This document shows, piece by piece, positions 43,883 to 55,230 of a stretch of DNA of 64,000 nucleotides. The position numbers and the translations under genes were made by a program. Origin of the DNA: Tetmemena sp. SeJ-2015 (Eukaryota > Ciliophora > Spirotrichea > Sporadotrichida > Oxytrichidae); NCBI GenBank assembly GCA_027382625.1, contig JAJKFJ010023088.1, forward strand, positions 49,850 through 113,849, read 5' to 3'. How positions within the stretch are numbered: the first letter of the stretch is position 1; each line of letters starts with the position of its first letter. The notes below the pieces were generated by a model. That model saw only the letters and a list, made by a program, of their open reading frames with translations, was not told the origin of the DNA and did no database searches.

Positions 43883-45065
43883 ATGCAAACAAAATTGATG
43901 GTTAGATTTTCATACTTACTGTTTCTTATCGGCATTACGCTTATACTATCGCTTACCTTTTTGTAACCGCGATAAGCAACTAGCTGTACCGAAACCCAAT
44001 GCTTACGCTGGCCGAGTTCAACCAGCTACGCGCATTAAAGCAGGTTAAAAATGTGCGGTAGCTTCCCACCCTAAGCAGTATGAAAGTGAAATGAAGGGCC
44101 CCCATGCCAATGCATAAAAAATGCTTGAAGCGCATTTTTTAACTATATAGGTAGCGATACTTTTGATATGCAGGAGTATTGCGTATATATAGATAATAAA
44201 AAGGGCTACTGTACAGGTTTTCCATGCTAGTACCCAAAAATATTTGAAGATGCTTTGCCAATATACTGATGGGTGAGGAGGGTATAGCTAAGTTATTGGC
44301 AAAAAAAAATTGGGCACCCAGCGTGCGCAAAGATTCGAAAACTATAAACAACAGGTATTATTGTATAACTGCCCCTAGATGGCAATGGCGTGGCAGGGAT
44401 CCCAAGGGGCGCAGTTGAACAAAGTAGGTAAAACATGAACTGCCAAACCCATTGCTGCCTAGGCCATCGGCTATATTGTTTATCTAACGTAGGTTGTATT
44501 ACTTGCCATGCTGAGCAAGTGCAAACAAATGAATACACATTCGTATCGTCGCTATTAAAAGCACAGAAGTAATTAGCTGCCATGCGCAGATGATGCCCCA
44601 GGAAAATCTACCCACTACTACTATTGGGCACACGATCCTGCCGATAAACCTAAACCTGCCCACTTAGAATGTTTAGTGGTATAGAATGTTTTGGTTAATG
44701 GAAACAAGAGATATGGTGAATGTAAAATGGAGTAATCCCTATTGCCGCATCCTGTATAATATGTACCGAGTTGAAGGCGCGCATAAGCGTGTATAATGCA
44801 GAGGGGAAGCTAGTAGCTATGCAAACTATTAATGCTAATCGCAAACCCGAACAAGACGGATTTATGCAGCCATACTTTAAGGGGGCTGTACCGGGTAACC
44901 ATAGTTTTACCATGGGTGGCAATACTAAGCCACAGTTGATTCAATAGGTTTGCCCATACCACAAACGGGTAAGCTAAAGTAGTTATAGATGGGCTGAAGA
45001 AAGAGCAATATTGGTTATCTGATTCAACTGGAACGCCTGTTCATCATAGAGAGCTTTCGCTGTAG
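43883..45065 (+). CDS. Membrane-anchored protein, possibly a multiheme c-type cytochrome
   Basis: MQTKLMVRFSYLLFLIGITL with a following hydrophobic run is a membrane anchor. The periplasmic part has HPKQYESEMKGPHAN, KKMLEAHFLNYIGSDTFDMQ, EYCVYIDNKKGYCTGF, and a clear heme-like motif NVGCITCHAEQVQTNEYTF (CxxCH near 44500). A second motif CTGCHA is possible at 44211-44228 if one base is wrong. The C-terminal third reads AEGKLVAMQTINANRKPEQD, GFMQPYFKGAVPG and KVVIDGLKKEQYWLSDSTGT, ending at 45065. With so many indels the family is uncertain. The gene converges on the TolB-like lipoprotein gene. Confidence 0.4.
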
Positions 45066-45066
45066 T

Positions 45067-46119
45067 TTATTTTATTTCTACCATTACTATTTTACCTTCC
45101 TGCGTTACAAGGTTTTTTTGCACGCCGCCTATAAAGCGGTCACCTTCCGGCCCAAACGATCCCAAACCTGCCCCTACTGCCGATGCTTCGCTCTGCTCAT
45201 TATCGCCTACGTTAAAGTAGGTAAGCTGCTTCTTGTCGCTTCCATCGGGGTTCATCATCCACCAATCTGTTCCGCCAGTGTTGCTGTTGGTATTAGTCAT
45301 CCAAACTATCTTGTTGCCATCAGGGCGATAGAATGCAAAGTTCATTGTAATCCTTTTGTGTAAGCTTGCTTAGGTTGTTGCCATTGGTGTCTACCGTGTA
45401 TATATGTTCATCAAGAAAACTGTTTTGCCCTAAATTGCTGCAAAATATAAGCTTGCTGCCCTCGGGGGAATAACCATAACATTCATAAAAAGCATCTTCG
45501 CAGGTTGTATGGTACGCAGGTTGCTTACTACAGGTTCGTTGTTGTTGTCAAAGGCAAAGTCCATCACTTGCAGGTTCCAATAAACCCGCCTGTTTTTTAG
45601 GGTTCAGTACATCGGGCGCAGCTGTGCGGTTGGTCCACACTATGTGCCTGCCATCTGGCGAAAGCGAGGCGCTATCACGCCATGGTCATAGTCGTTAGGT
45701 ATATCTACCAACTTAAAGGTTTTGCTACCGTCGTTGCTTATTAAATATATATCGCAATAGGCGCCAAAGCCTGGCAACGCATCGGTGCTACTGCCCGGGT
45801 GTGGGGCCCTTTTGGCCAAATAAGCAGCCATTGTCCTTTAGGGTGCCAGTGGGGCGCACAAATGTGCCTTTTGGGAAAATCGGGGTGGTTACAGGTAAGG
45901 CAGGTATCGTTGCAGCCATTTGGGTTGGCAAAGTAAATGTCAATAATAACTTCGCTGCCCTTTACGCTATAAGCTATGCGGTTGCTACCGCTTTGGTCCC
46001 AGCTTACATCTAGTCCAGGGTCTTTAAAAAGCGTAACGTTGGTTGGTAAAAACATCGGGGCTTTGTTTGCAGCTTACAAGTAAGTTTTAGCAAGGCAATG
46101 GGGCTAGTTGCTTTATCAT
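45067..46119 (-). CDS. TolB-like beta-propeller (PD40) lipoprotein
   Basis: The start MIKQLAPLP leads into a lipobox-like LLVSCK, so the protein should be lipid-anchored in the periplasm or outer membrane. Propeller blades have the PD40 pattern: DVSWDQSGSNRIAYSVKGSE, ICAPHWHPKGQWLLI, APRFSPDGRHIVWTNRTA, CYGYSPEGSKLIFCSN and NFAFYRPDGNKIVWMTNTNS. The central insert NPNGCNDTCLTCNHPDFPKR carries two cysteine pairs, which is unusual for a propeller and could bind metal or form disulfides. The end is GGVQKNLVTQEGKIVMVEIK. Frame changes at about four places. Confidence 0.8.
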
Positions 46120-46171
46120 ACGCACGGGTGTCTATAAGGCTAATATATGCAAGTACCGGCGCCAAAAAAGA

Positions 46172-46196
46172 AAAAAGCCCCTATGGAGGGGCTTTT
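46172..46196 (-). terminator. Rho-independent terminator
   Basis: AAAAGCCCC and GGGGCTTTT form a nine-pair stem with a six-base loop; on the minus strand TTCTTTTTT follows. It ends the Bax-inhibitor-1 gene. Confidence 0.85.
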
Positions 46197-46220
46197 CGAA
46201 AAAGGTGTATTTATTCAATG

Positions 46221-46916
46221 CTAGTCGCGGCTACGGCCGAATAGGCGAAAATAGCATTAGGAATGGGTTTAAATGAAAATCAAGGTATAGGCGATAGCGC
46301 ACCCATTATGGCACTTTGCCTTCCATTTCGCCTTGGGTGGGGCCTGCTTGGAAAAGCTCTTTTATTTTCTGCGTTCGTAGGCTATAAGGCCCACAAATAT
46401 CATATGCCTAGGTAAGTGGTTTTTCCAGTATAAAGGCAGGGCTGTTTAGGAAGAGGTTAACTAGAAGCTATTATTAAACCAAACAATCATATAAGCTAAG
46501 TTCCCTATTTGTTAGGTCGCGGTTTGGTAAAAAAGCCGAAACGTGCTCATTACCGGCAAAGGTAGTAGCGGTTATAAAAAAGGTACTGGCTATACTGCCT
46601 GAGGTATATCTAATAAACACACTTGACAAGGTAAGGCCGTTAAGCACCGCATAGCCTACAAATATGGCATAGGCTGCGGCGGTAGGTATGCGGTTAATAG
46701 CTGCTACAAGCGGGGCCAACTACCAATAGTTCTACTATAAGCAAGCCATAAAACCAAGGCTGCTCCCAAATATAAATTTTAAGCAAGGCAGGGCTGCTTA
46801 GTACACGAATGAATTGTATGCCGTTATGGCCAATGCACCGCCATAAAGGCATAAACTTAGAATATAAGGGCCTCATCGCGCAGGTTGGTTGAATATAACT
46901 CTGGGGATTCGTACAT
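46221..46916 (-). CDS. Bax inhibitor-1/YccA family membrane protein
   Basis: A seven-helix membrane protein of the BI-1 family, which conducts calcium or interacts with FtsH in some bacteria. Readable parts are MYESPELYSTNLRDEALI, INRIPTAAAYAIFVGYAVLN, GLTLSSVFIRYTSGSIASTF, FFITATTFA, NRDLTNRELS, and in other frames FVGLIAYDAQKIKELFQAG, GEMEGKVAIMGALSLYLDFI and NLFLMLLRIFGRSRD. The AYDAQKI and SLYLDFINLF motifs are diagnostic. About 232 residues. The first third is the most damaged. Confidence 0.88.
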
Positions 46917-47053
46917 AGGTTGGTGAATGGGGTTAGTGCTACAAAGATATGCAGTTTGAAAATAGGGCAAGCGCAAAATGAAAACAATGTTTTATTGGCG
47001 TTGTAGGTGGATTTTTTGATTTATTCTACACTTTGCAGCCACAATTTAGCACC

Positions 47054-47503
47054 ATGACCCTGCCAAACCCAATGCCCCAAACCATATTTTTGGTCATCTT
47101 TTTTGCTGCTTTCGGTATAGCTACAGAGGTGTTTTTAACGGCATTTACCGATTTTTTATAATAACCCCCCTTAAATGCGGTAAAAACACGCTGGGCACGG
47201 GGCGGGGCATAGCTTAATATGGATGGTGTTTATTTATGGCCTGATACCCTTGTTCGGCAATGTGGTAGTAAGGGCCATGCACAAGTTAATATTGCCATTA
47301 GGCTGCTGCTATATGTAAGCATCATTTATGCTGTAGAATTTACCTCGGGCTTTTGCCTTGCAACTGTTACTGGCAAATGCCCTTGGCAGTACACCAAGCG
47401 GCTGGCACATTATGGGTTTGATAAGGTTAGACTATGCCCCGCCTGGCTGTTTTTTTGCCTTCTTGTTGGAAAACCATTTACCTATATGTACTTAGGCAAA
47501 TAG
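47054..47503 (+). CDS. Putative ABC-transporter type IV family membrane protein
   Basis: The family (often annotated as putative ABC transporter permease) is a small integral membrane protein. It reads MTLPNPMPQTIFLVIFFAAF, GIATEVFLTAFTDF, then the region GRSYIWMVFIYGLIPLFGN (frame-shifted), LNIAIRLLLYVSIIYAVEFT, SGFLLQLLLGKCPWQYTKRL and, in a second frame, GFIRLDYAPAWLFFAF, ending YLYMYLGK. The EFxSG and WxYT motifs are conserved in the family. About 150 residues. The role is unknown. It lies 155 bases before mreB. Confidence 0.75.
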
Positions 47504-47657
47504 CAAAATAGCCGCAAAGCCTTTTGGGCCGCGGTTTTCGGCCCAAAAATTACTTTATAACCTTTGAAATTTTGTTGAAAAACTTCCGTTAGTTTGATAG
47601 GATTTTCCCTACTTTGCCACAAAATTTCAGAACCCCTTTAAAACGAGAAGAGAGCGC

Positions 47658-48691
<1,034 letters not shown>

Positions 48692-48755
48692 TCTTGATGA
48701 TTTAGAGCCCCAATACTTGCGGCTTTTTTTAACTGATAGTAAGGGATAACCAAAA

Positions 48756-49607
48756 ATGTATAACCTACTCCGTTTCCTTATAAAGTTTATCACTTGCTGC
48801 TACTGTTTGTGGCACTGGAGGGGTTTTGCTTTTTTTTTGATATACGAAACAGCAAATACCACGAAGTGGCATACGTAAACGTAGCCAACGATGTAAGCGG
48901 CAGTTTTTATCAAACCTATAAAAAGGGGATTGAAATTTCTTTTACCTACGCCCCTATAGCGATAGTTTGTGTGCCGAAAACGCCCAGCTAAGGGCCGAGC
49001 TGCTACAGTCGAAGTTTGGTATATAAAATAGATAGCGGCAGTATAACGATAGCGCAGGTAAGTATGCACAAAGCTACAACTACATTTCGGCACAGGTAAC
49101 CATGAATAGGTTAACCGCGCATCGAACATTATATATACCTAAACCGCGGTGCCCAAACATGGTATATCACAAGCAAATGGGGTAATAGCCACAACGGTAT
49201 AGTGGGGAAAAGTGGTGAATGTAACCGAGAACTACGCCGTGGCCATGAGCGTGCTTAGCAAAGACTTTAAAGTAAGTGCCAAGATTAAGAAGAACGACTT
49301 TTTCGGCAACCTGCACTGGGATGGCGGCAGCAGCACCACTGCCCACCTAGAAGATATACCTAAACACGTACAGGTAAAGGTGGGCGATACGGTGGTTACA
49401 TCTGGTTTTTCGCAGTTGTTCCCGCGCAACGTAATGGTGGGCACCGTTAGCAGCGTAAGGTTGCCTACCGATAGGGACTTTTTGGATATAAGCGTTAAAC
49501 TTTCTACCGACTTCGGAAACCTTAGCTATGTGTACATAGTAAACAATGTGCGGAAGCAGGAAATATTAACTCTTGATAGTTTAGCAAAGAATACTGACGG
49601 ACAATGA
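48756..49607 (+). CDS. mreC: Rod shape-determining protein MreC
   Basis: MreC is a bitopic membrane protein linking the MreB filament with the periplasmic synthases. The N-terminus MYNLLRFLIKF and a hydrophobic segment (LLLFVALEGFCFF) form the anchor, followed by a coiled-coil-like stretch and, in one clean frame from 49212, KVVNVTENYAVAMSVLSKDF, KVSAKIKKNDFFGNLHWDGG, HLEDIPKHVQVKVGDTVVTS, GFSQLFPRNVMVGTVSSVRL and NLSYVYIVNNVRKQEILTLD. The stop overlaps the mreD start (ATGA). The first half has about six indels. Confidence 0.93.
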
Positions 49608-50124
49608 TAGGCCAGATACCAATGATATTATTACGCTTTGTGCTGCTGTTGCTGGCACAGGTATTGGTATTTAGCAATATCAACTTCAGCTCGTTTGTTA
49701 ACCCTTACGTGTTTCCGCTGTTTGTATTGCTATTGCCTTTCGAAAACACCACGTTGGCTGTTGATGATATTAGGCTTTTTATCGGGCCTGTGCCTGGATT
49801 TGTTCTTAGGCAGCACGGGTATGCATGCAGCTGCTTGTTTGGCACTGGGTTATTTAAGGCCATTCCTTATTAATATAATTACCCTAAGGGCACTGAGTTT
49901 GAAATAACCCCAACCTATATTCGCAGGGGCTACCTTGGTTTATCATCTACCTAGGCGTAGCTATGACCTTATATTTAAGCTTTTACTTTATAGTAGAAGC
50001 AGCTACATTCTACAACTTCTTTTTGCTGTTGCTTAAAATAGTGTTAAGCACTGCTACCTCTGTGCTGTTTATGGTAATTTTCCTGTTCCTTTTTTCTACA
50101 AGGAAGAAAAGGAGATTTGTGTAA
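49604..50124 (+). CDS. mreD: Rod shape-determining protein MreD
   Basis: MreD is a small polytopic membrane protein of the elongasome. It reads MIGQIPMILLRFVLLLLAQV, VFSNINFSSFVNPYVFPLFV and LLLPFENTTLAV, then after frame changes LGFLSGLCLDLFLGSTGMHA, AACLALGYLRPFLINI, GLPWFIIYLGVAMTLYLSFY in form, and ends FLFLFSTRKKRRFV. About 170 residues. Translationally coupled to mreC. Directly after its stop the left arm of an inverted repeat begins. Confidence 0.9.
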
Positions 50125-50128
50125 GCAG

Positions 50129-50163
50129 GGTTGCTGGTTACGGGTTGCTAGTTGCAGGTTGAG
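50129..50163. repeat. Left arm of inverted repeat around the four-helix-bundle gene
   Basis: GGTTGCTGGTTACGGGTTGC and the following TAGTTGCAGGTTGAG are built from GGTTGC/GGTTAC words. The approximate inverted copy is at 50614-50649. Confidence 0.75.
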
Positions 50164-50196
50164 GACAGGTAGTGATTAAACTTTAATAATAGATAT

Positions 50197-50631
50197 ATGG
50201 CAAAGGTTGCATCGTTTGAAGATTTAGAAATTTGGAAGGATGGCATTGATATGGCAGTAGATATATACAATCTTTTTTAAGAAAGACGAGTTGTCGAAGG
50301 ATTTCGGATTGCGTGACCAAATACGCCGCAGTGCGGTTTCAATACCTGCCAATATAGCTGAAGGATTTGAGTATGATAACAACCCCGATTTTATACGCTA
50401 CCTTACCTATTCTAAGGCTCGACGGGTTGAACGCGAAGCCATGTAAAGGTGCTGGAGAGAACTGGATATATACAAGCTGAAGTGGCAAACGACTTACAAA
50501 CAAGGCTAAAAACACAGGGCAAGAAAACGGGTAGCCTAAATAAAGTATTTTTAAAGGCTTTCAACAAGAAGCGAAAAAAAAGAAGTAAAGTGATTAAACC
50601 GTGGAAGCGGTGGCTAACTAGTAACATGTAA
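50197..50631 (+). CDS. Four-helix-bundle protein (23S rRNA intervening-sequence / S23 family)
   Basis: The start [20 protein letters not shown] is the typical opening of this family (FxxLxVW), followed across frame changes by [54 protein letters not shown] and [18 protein letters not shown]. The [14 protein letters not shown] motif is diagnostic. Proteins of this family form pentameric four-helix bundles, were first found inside 23S rRNA intervening sequences, and are related to the Avd accessory protein of diversity-generating retroelements. Their role is not known. The last 15 codons of the open frame run into the right repeat arm, so the true stop is probably earlier, near 50600. The gene splits the mreD-mrdA junction. 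Confidence 0.85.
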
Positions 50632-50649
50632 CCCGCAACCCGCAACCAG
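50614..50649. repeat. Right arm of inverted repeat around the four-helix-bundle gene
   Basis: CTAACTAGTAACATGTAACC followed by CGCAACCCGCAACCAG is the approximate reverse complement of 50129-50163. It ends 10 bases before the mrdA start. Confidence 0.75.
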
Positions 50650-50659
50650 AGTGGGAAAC

Positions 50660-52600
50660 GTGAGCAGTAAAGATTTATTTAGAAATAGGTATCAAGTAAT
50701 ACAAATTATCATCATATCGTTTGCGGCGATATTTTTGGTAAGGCTGTTTGTATTTGCAGATAAAAGATACCAAGTACGATGCCTTGGCGCGAAACAACGC
50801 CATTAAGGAGATAGAATATACCCTACCCGTGGTTTTGTGTACGATAGGGAGGAGAGCTGGGTAGTGTACAACGAGGCTATTTATGAAACCCAATGGTTAT
50901 ACCCCGACAAACTAAGTATTGATACCCCCAAAAATTTGGGGACATTGGGATAACAAAAGGTGCCCTTTCCCCTTTATCGCTTCGAGGAGGATTAAAAAAA
51001 AAGGGGTTTTTGCAGCTATAAGCCCAAAAAAAGGGCCCCCCTTTTTTTTAAGGGGGGAAGGGGGGGGGGGGTTTCCCCCTTTTCCCAAATTTTCTCTTTC
51101 AAAAATCCATACCTTTTTCCTGGTTTTTAAAGGTCAGGACGTAATACGTAAATATCCGCACAAGGGGCTGGGTCCATTTTTTGGGCGGTATAGGGGGGTA
51201 GATGAAAAAGCAGTAAGGGGGGCAGCGGGGGCTACTTACAACCGGCACTATGTGGGGAAAAAGGTTTAAGGAAAAAAGTTTAATTTTAAAAAAGGAAATT
51301 TTGGGGGCGCAAGCTTGGCGTTAAATTGTGTTTGTAGAAAAGGGACAAAAACCCCCAAAATGGGTTTTGGGTTTTGGGAGGGGAGTACCCATTTCCCCTT
51401 TCCCCAAAACCCCGATAAATAATCCAGCTTTAAAATTAAATCAGGAAAAGGGGAGGCCCTAATGAAGAACAAAAAGGGTAGCATAAATCCCTAAAAACCA
51501 GCACGGCGAAATAAATTTGGCCTTTGGGAATAAACCCCGGGGTTTTGACCCCCAATTTTTATGCGGTGCCAACGCGGCAAAACTTTAAAGGAAATTGTAA
51601 AAGATAGCCCTTTCGCCCCCTTTATCGCGCCCCCACATTTGGGACCCCTTTCCCCCGGGTTTACCCTTTTTCCATTGGTGGGCCTTATTTGCCCACACGA
51701 AGGTGTTTCGGGGGTACCCGAACTGCCCTTTCAACGGGTTTTTACCAAATTTGCGGCCTTACCCCTACACTGTAGCCACCCCCCCATCTTAATATGCTGA
51801 ATTTCTTGCAGCAATCTTCCAAAAAAATCTTTTGGCCCAAAAATTTTCCCCCCCAAAAAACGATAAAAGAAAATCAGTATAGCGTTTTACAAAATATATT
51901 TCGGGGAAGGGGTTGCACTGCAAAAGTTTTGGCTTAGGTTTAAAAAAAGGGGGTTTACCCACCAAGGGGCTAGCGGCAAATTCCTTCTTCCAAATATTTC
52001 GATAACTGTAAAGGCAAAAACGGTGTTGGCATTCAGTTTCCAAAATTTTTCGTTTGGGGATAGGGGGGCCCAAAAATTGGTAACCCCTACAAATGGCCAA
52101 AAAATGTATGCCCGATGGTAACCGGGCTACTGGATTTAAACCCCAAAAATTTGTAAGAAGATAACCCATTTCCCCCAAACCCAAAGCCATGAAACGCATA
52201 ATACGAAAAGGCCCCGAGTTTTGCAATAGGCGCGAACACTTCACCCTGTGGTAGAAGGTAGTACCCAAAAGTGGAAAAGGTACTTGGGGTAAACGCCAAG
52301 GGACCGGGCATAACATTTTTCGGGAAAACGGGTACCCGCACAAACCCCCACGGCGATGACCCAAATAAAGTTTGCAGGTTTTCCCCCCAAGGGTAATAAA
52401 AATAAACCATAGTGTAGTGGTTTGAAAAAAGGGGGTTTCGGCTCGGCATATTGGGTGCCTAAAAGCCCTAAAAGATGGAGAAGTACCTTTTTAAAAGGGT
52501 ACCAAAAAACAACCCGCCGCTTTTCCGCTCGAAAAAAAAATGATGGAAAAGGGAACCTGCGGGGGAAAATGGGAAAAAAACCCAAGTTTTTAGTTTTAAT
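50660..52600 (+). CDS. mrdA: Penicillin-binding protein 2, elongasome transpeptidase
   Basis: PBP2 crosslinks peptidoglycan during elongation together with RodA. The start is a GTG (VSSKDLFRNRYQVIQ), followed by the membrane helix IIIISFAAIFLVRLFV and IYPTRGFVYDREE. The dimerisation domain includes IRKYPHKG and VDEKAV. Transpeptidase pieces are AYPPGSTFKPMVGL-like (SxxK motif region), VPSSKYFDN, a VCPMVTG-like stretch, GTAKGAxIPGITFxGKTGTA (KTGT motif) and QNPHGDD, ending VPIASLMMEKYLKG in form. From 50930 on, the sequence is full of expanded homopolymers, so the frame changes every 30-60 bases and the stop is approximate. Identification rests on these motifs and on position between mreD and rodA. 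Confidence 0.85.
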
Positions 52601-52689
52601 AAAATTTCCGATCGATAGTAACGGAAGGAAACAAGGGAAACGTGGGAGGCAAAATTTTGGGTTTCGGAAACTAAATTTTTCATATTGGT

Positions 52690-53886
52690 ATTAATAGGTT
52701 GGTTTCCAAAATACCGGGCTTACGATGAGGCCCCCTATTTTAGCAGCGAAAACCCCGTGGGAAAAAGTTTCCCAAAGGATGATTGCTTTTTCCCCCATTT
52801 TAGCCTTTCTTAAAATTTTTATAGGCGACTCTCGCTTTTTTATGTTTCTTTTTTTCATGTTTCGCGTCATAAAGCTTTTTGTTTTGGGCCCCCGTTATGG
52901 TTTTAAGGGACCGGGTAAAGGGGCCCCCAGAACTTTGGATTTTTTGGTGGCTTTTCCCAAAAAAAAGGGGTTGAAATGGGAAGTTTGCAAAAAGGGCTGG
53001 GTGTAGGGCCCAAAATCTTTTCGGCCCCTTAATGTAGACATACCAAAATGGCGCAAAATGGAAAGGGCCTTTTCCATAGTAGGCATACCTAAAGTTAATT
53101 TGTATTTCAGGGGAAGGGCTCGGCGGTATGGGTTTCCCGGCCCCTTTTTTCATTTGGGGCTTTTCCCCGATGGATTGGAAAGCTACTTCCTTATTTTAGG
53201 CACAGCCGTATTAATAGTTTCGGTACTGGCATTGCTCATTAAGCCGCTTTTTACTGCGGGTATATTTTGGGCATAGCGGCTGTTATCATCTTTTTCATCC
53301 GAAAAAACACGCGCACCATAGCCTTATTGCAGGTTTGTGGGTAGCTACTTCTTTTTACATTTTTTCGGTTGACTATGTGTTCAACAACGTATTGAAAAGC
53401 CACCAGCGCGATAGGGTAAACGTATTGCTGGGTAAAGAGGTAGAAAAGGGCAAAGACTGGAACATCCGCCAATCTATTATAGCCATAGGCTCGGGCGGTG
53501 CCATGGGTAAGGCTACCTGCAAGGCACACAAACCAAGCTAAAGTTTGTACCCGAGCAAAGCACCGACTTTATTTTCAGTAGCATAGGCGAGGAGTTCGGC
53601 TTTTTGGGCTGCACTATCCTTATCCTCATTTTTGTACTCTTCTTCTTCCGCTTGCTATACCTGGCCGAGCGGCAGCGCAGCAAGTTAGCCGCATATATGG
53701 CTACTGTGTAGCCAGTATTACTGTTCTTCCACTTCCTCATCAACATGGGCATGGCCATAGGCGTAGCCCCAGTTATAGGTATACCCCTACCCTTATAAGC
53801 AAGGCGGCTCGGCATTGCTATCGTTCACCTTGTTGCTGTTTGTGTTCATCAGGCTCGATACCCAGCGCTACGACACCATGAGGTAG
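52690..53886 (+). CDS. rodA: Rod shape-determining glycosyltransferase RodA (SEDS family)
   Basis: RodA polymerises glycan strands for side-wall growth. The first half lies in poor sequence but shows FIGDSRFFMFLFFMFRVI, RGARxWLDFGGFSFQPxE-type text and MERAFSIVGIP. The second half is clear: FPDGLESYFLILGTAVLIVS, VLALLIKPLFTAGI, LWVATSFYIFSVDYVFNNVL, KSHQRDRVNVLLGKEVEKGK, DWNIRQSIIAIGSGG, LKFVPEQSTDFIFSSIGEEF, GFLGCTILILIFVLFFFRLL, FFHFLINMGMAIGVAPVIGI and SYGGSALLSFTLLLFVF, ending TQRYDTMR. These are the SEDS signatures, including the PEQSTDFIF loop. Start approximate. Confidence 0.9.
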
Positions 53887-53932
53887 GGTAGGTGATAGGG
53901 AGAAATAAGAAAATTAGATAATTCATCACGTA

Positions 53933-53972
53933 GCAGAGTCTCTCGTAGAGGACTCTGCGCTGAGATTTTTTG
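53933..53972 (+). terminator. Terminator-like hairpin after rodA
   Basis: GCAGAGTCTCT and AGAGGACTCTGC form a near-perfect stem with a short loop; GCTGAGATTTTTTG follows. It ends the mre-mrd-rodA transcript. Confidence 0.7.
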
Positions 53973-54024
53973 TCTCTTTTCAAAAAGTAAAGTTTTGGGC
54001 ACCATGCTGCAGCGCAGGCATGTC

Positions 54025-54080
54025 GGGCTATCCGCTATAGCCCTCGCTGCGCTCGGGGCTGCCGCGCTATCCCTTGCCCG
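54025..54080. repeat. GC-rich REP-like sequence
   Basis: GGGCTATCCGCTATAGCCC is a hairpin, directly followed by TCGCTGCGCTCGGGGCTGCC and GCGCTATCCCTTGC. The same wording (CGCTGCGCTCGGGGCTGCCG) is common as an intergenic element in Bacteroidota. The 350-base gap between rodA and the next gene otherwise shows no gene. Confidence 0.55.
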
Positions 54081-54237
54081 AAAGGAAGGTGGCACTAACT
54101 TATCATCCCTCGAACGAAAATTTGTCGCCGTTGTTGGTGTTTTAGCAAAGCGCCTCCAACAACAACAAAAGGGTTTATATGCACACTATTACCCATCGGT
54201 AACAATACATATTTTCTTACGTTGGTAGCACGGGTAC

Positions 54238-55160
54238 TTATTGCTCTACAATGTAAAACGCGCTGGAAAGAAACTGTAAATTGATGTTTCTCTTTTATAT
54301 TATTGTCGTGCTTATCAGTACATCTTCGTATACCAGCTGACCAGTAAGGGCAAATACGCGGATTTTGATTGGCTCGGATAAGCAGAAATCCTTTCAATCC
54401 ATACTAGGCCTTGGCTGGGATTGTTGTAAATGTTAAAGCTGTTAGCCTCGGTACAAGGGGTGGCGGGGGCTCAAAGTATACCCTGCGCTGTACCGTATCT
54501 TTAAAGCAGCAGTTATAGAATATAACCGTTATTATAAACTCGCCATAGCCTTCGTAAATATGCTGCACGGGTTTAGTATAGTTATACTCTCTATGGCCAT
54601 CTCCATAGTCAAAGCTTATGTAAATGCCGGGTTGGTTTACAAATGTGAAACTTACTGTTTTAGTAACTGTATCTACCTGTATATGTAAAGTGGTATCTAT
54701 TTGGCTAGGGCAAGGAAAAGGAATGCCTGCCTGCCATAGTGCACAATGGTGCTGCCTACATTTTGATCCACGGTCAATTTACCTCCGCTTAGCATTATCC
54801 CTTCTTCGCCTACGTCTAAACAGCCATAGTTCACTACAGTATCCATAATGTGCATTCATACACACCTATGTAGCCGCTATCGTTTAGTAGATAGCTACCC
54901 CTTTCTACTGTTAATTTATAGTCGCCGCAAAATCCGCCCGTGGGTTTTATATGCACAAAGCAACTGTCAAGCTTTAAATCGCTATGCAAGGTTACGGCGT
55001 GGTATATGGTAATAGTATCGTGCCTGGTGGCGGGTACTTGCTGGTTATTCCATGTATTGGCATCTTGCCATGGTCCATCGGCTATTGAATATAGTTGGCG
55101 CGCCTGTAAGCTGCCTTGGCCTAGTAACACTAACAGTAATAGCAGGTATATGTTTTTCAC
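54238..55160 (-). CDS. Secreted PKD-like protein with T9SS sorting domain
   Basis: The signal peptide MKNIYLLLLLVLLGQGSLQA precedes a G8-like or all-beta region (GPWQDANTWNNQQVPATRHD, TITIYHAVTLHSDLKLDSC). This wording (DANTWNNxxVP, TITIxHxVTL) is common in secreted Bacteroidota proteins. After frame changes there is a PKD-like FVNQPGIYISFDYGDGHRE and YEGYGEFIITVI, then a T9SS type A C-terminal domain (YNNPSQGLVWIE, RVFALTGQLVYEDVL, SAFYIVEQ). The product should be exported to the cell surface. No enzyme motif seen. Confidence 0.75.
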
Positions 55161-55230
55161 GTGCTATAAACGTACTAATTGTTGCTATATATATACACTA
55201 AATGCTTTATGGTTTTATTTGCATATATTT

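Noticed and set aside
43883..44400. gldD-like gliding lipoprotein
   Set aside because: The short N-terminal similarity (PKPNAYARVEF) is not followed by any other GldD motif, and a CxxCH motif appears instead.
47593..47616. Promoter TTTG-TACTTTG before mreB
   Set aside because: Spacing is only 13 bases and the -7 element is one base short; with indels around it could be real, but it is not supportable as printed.
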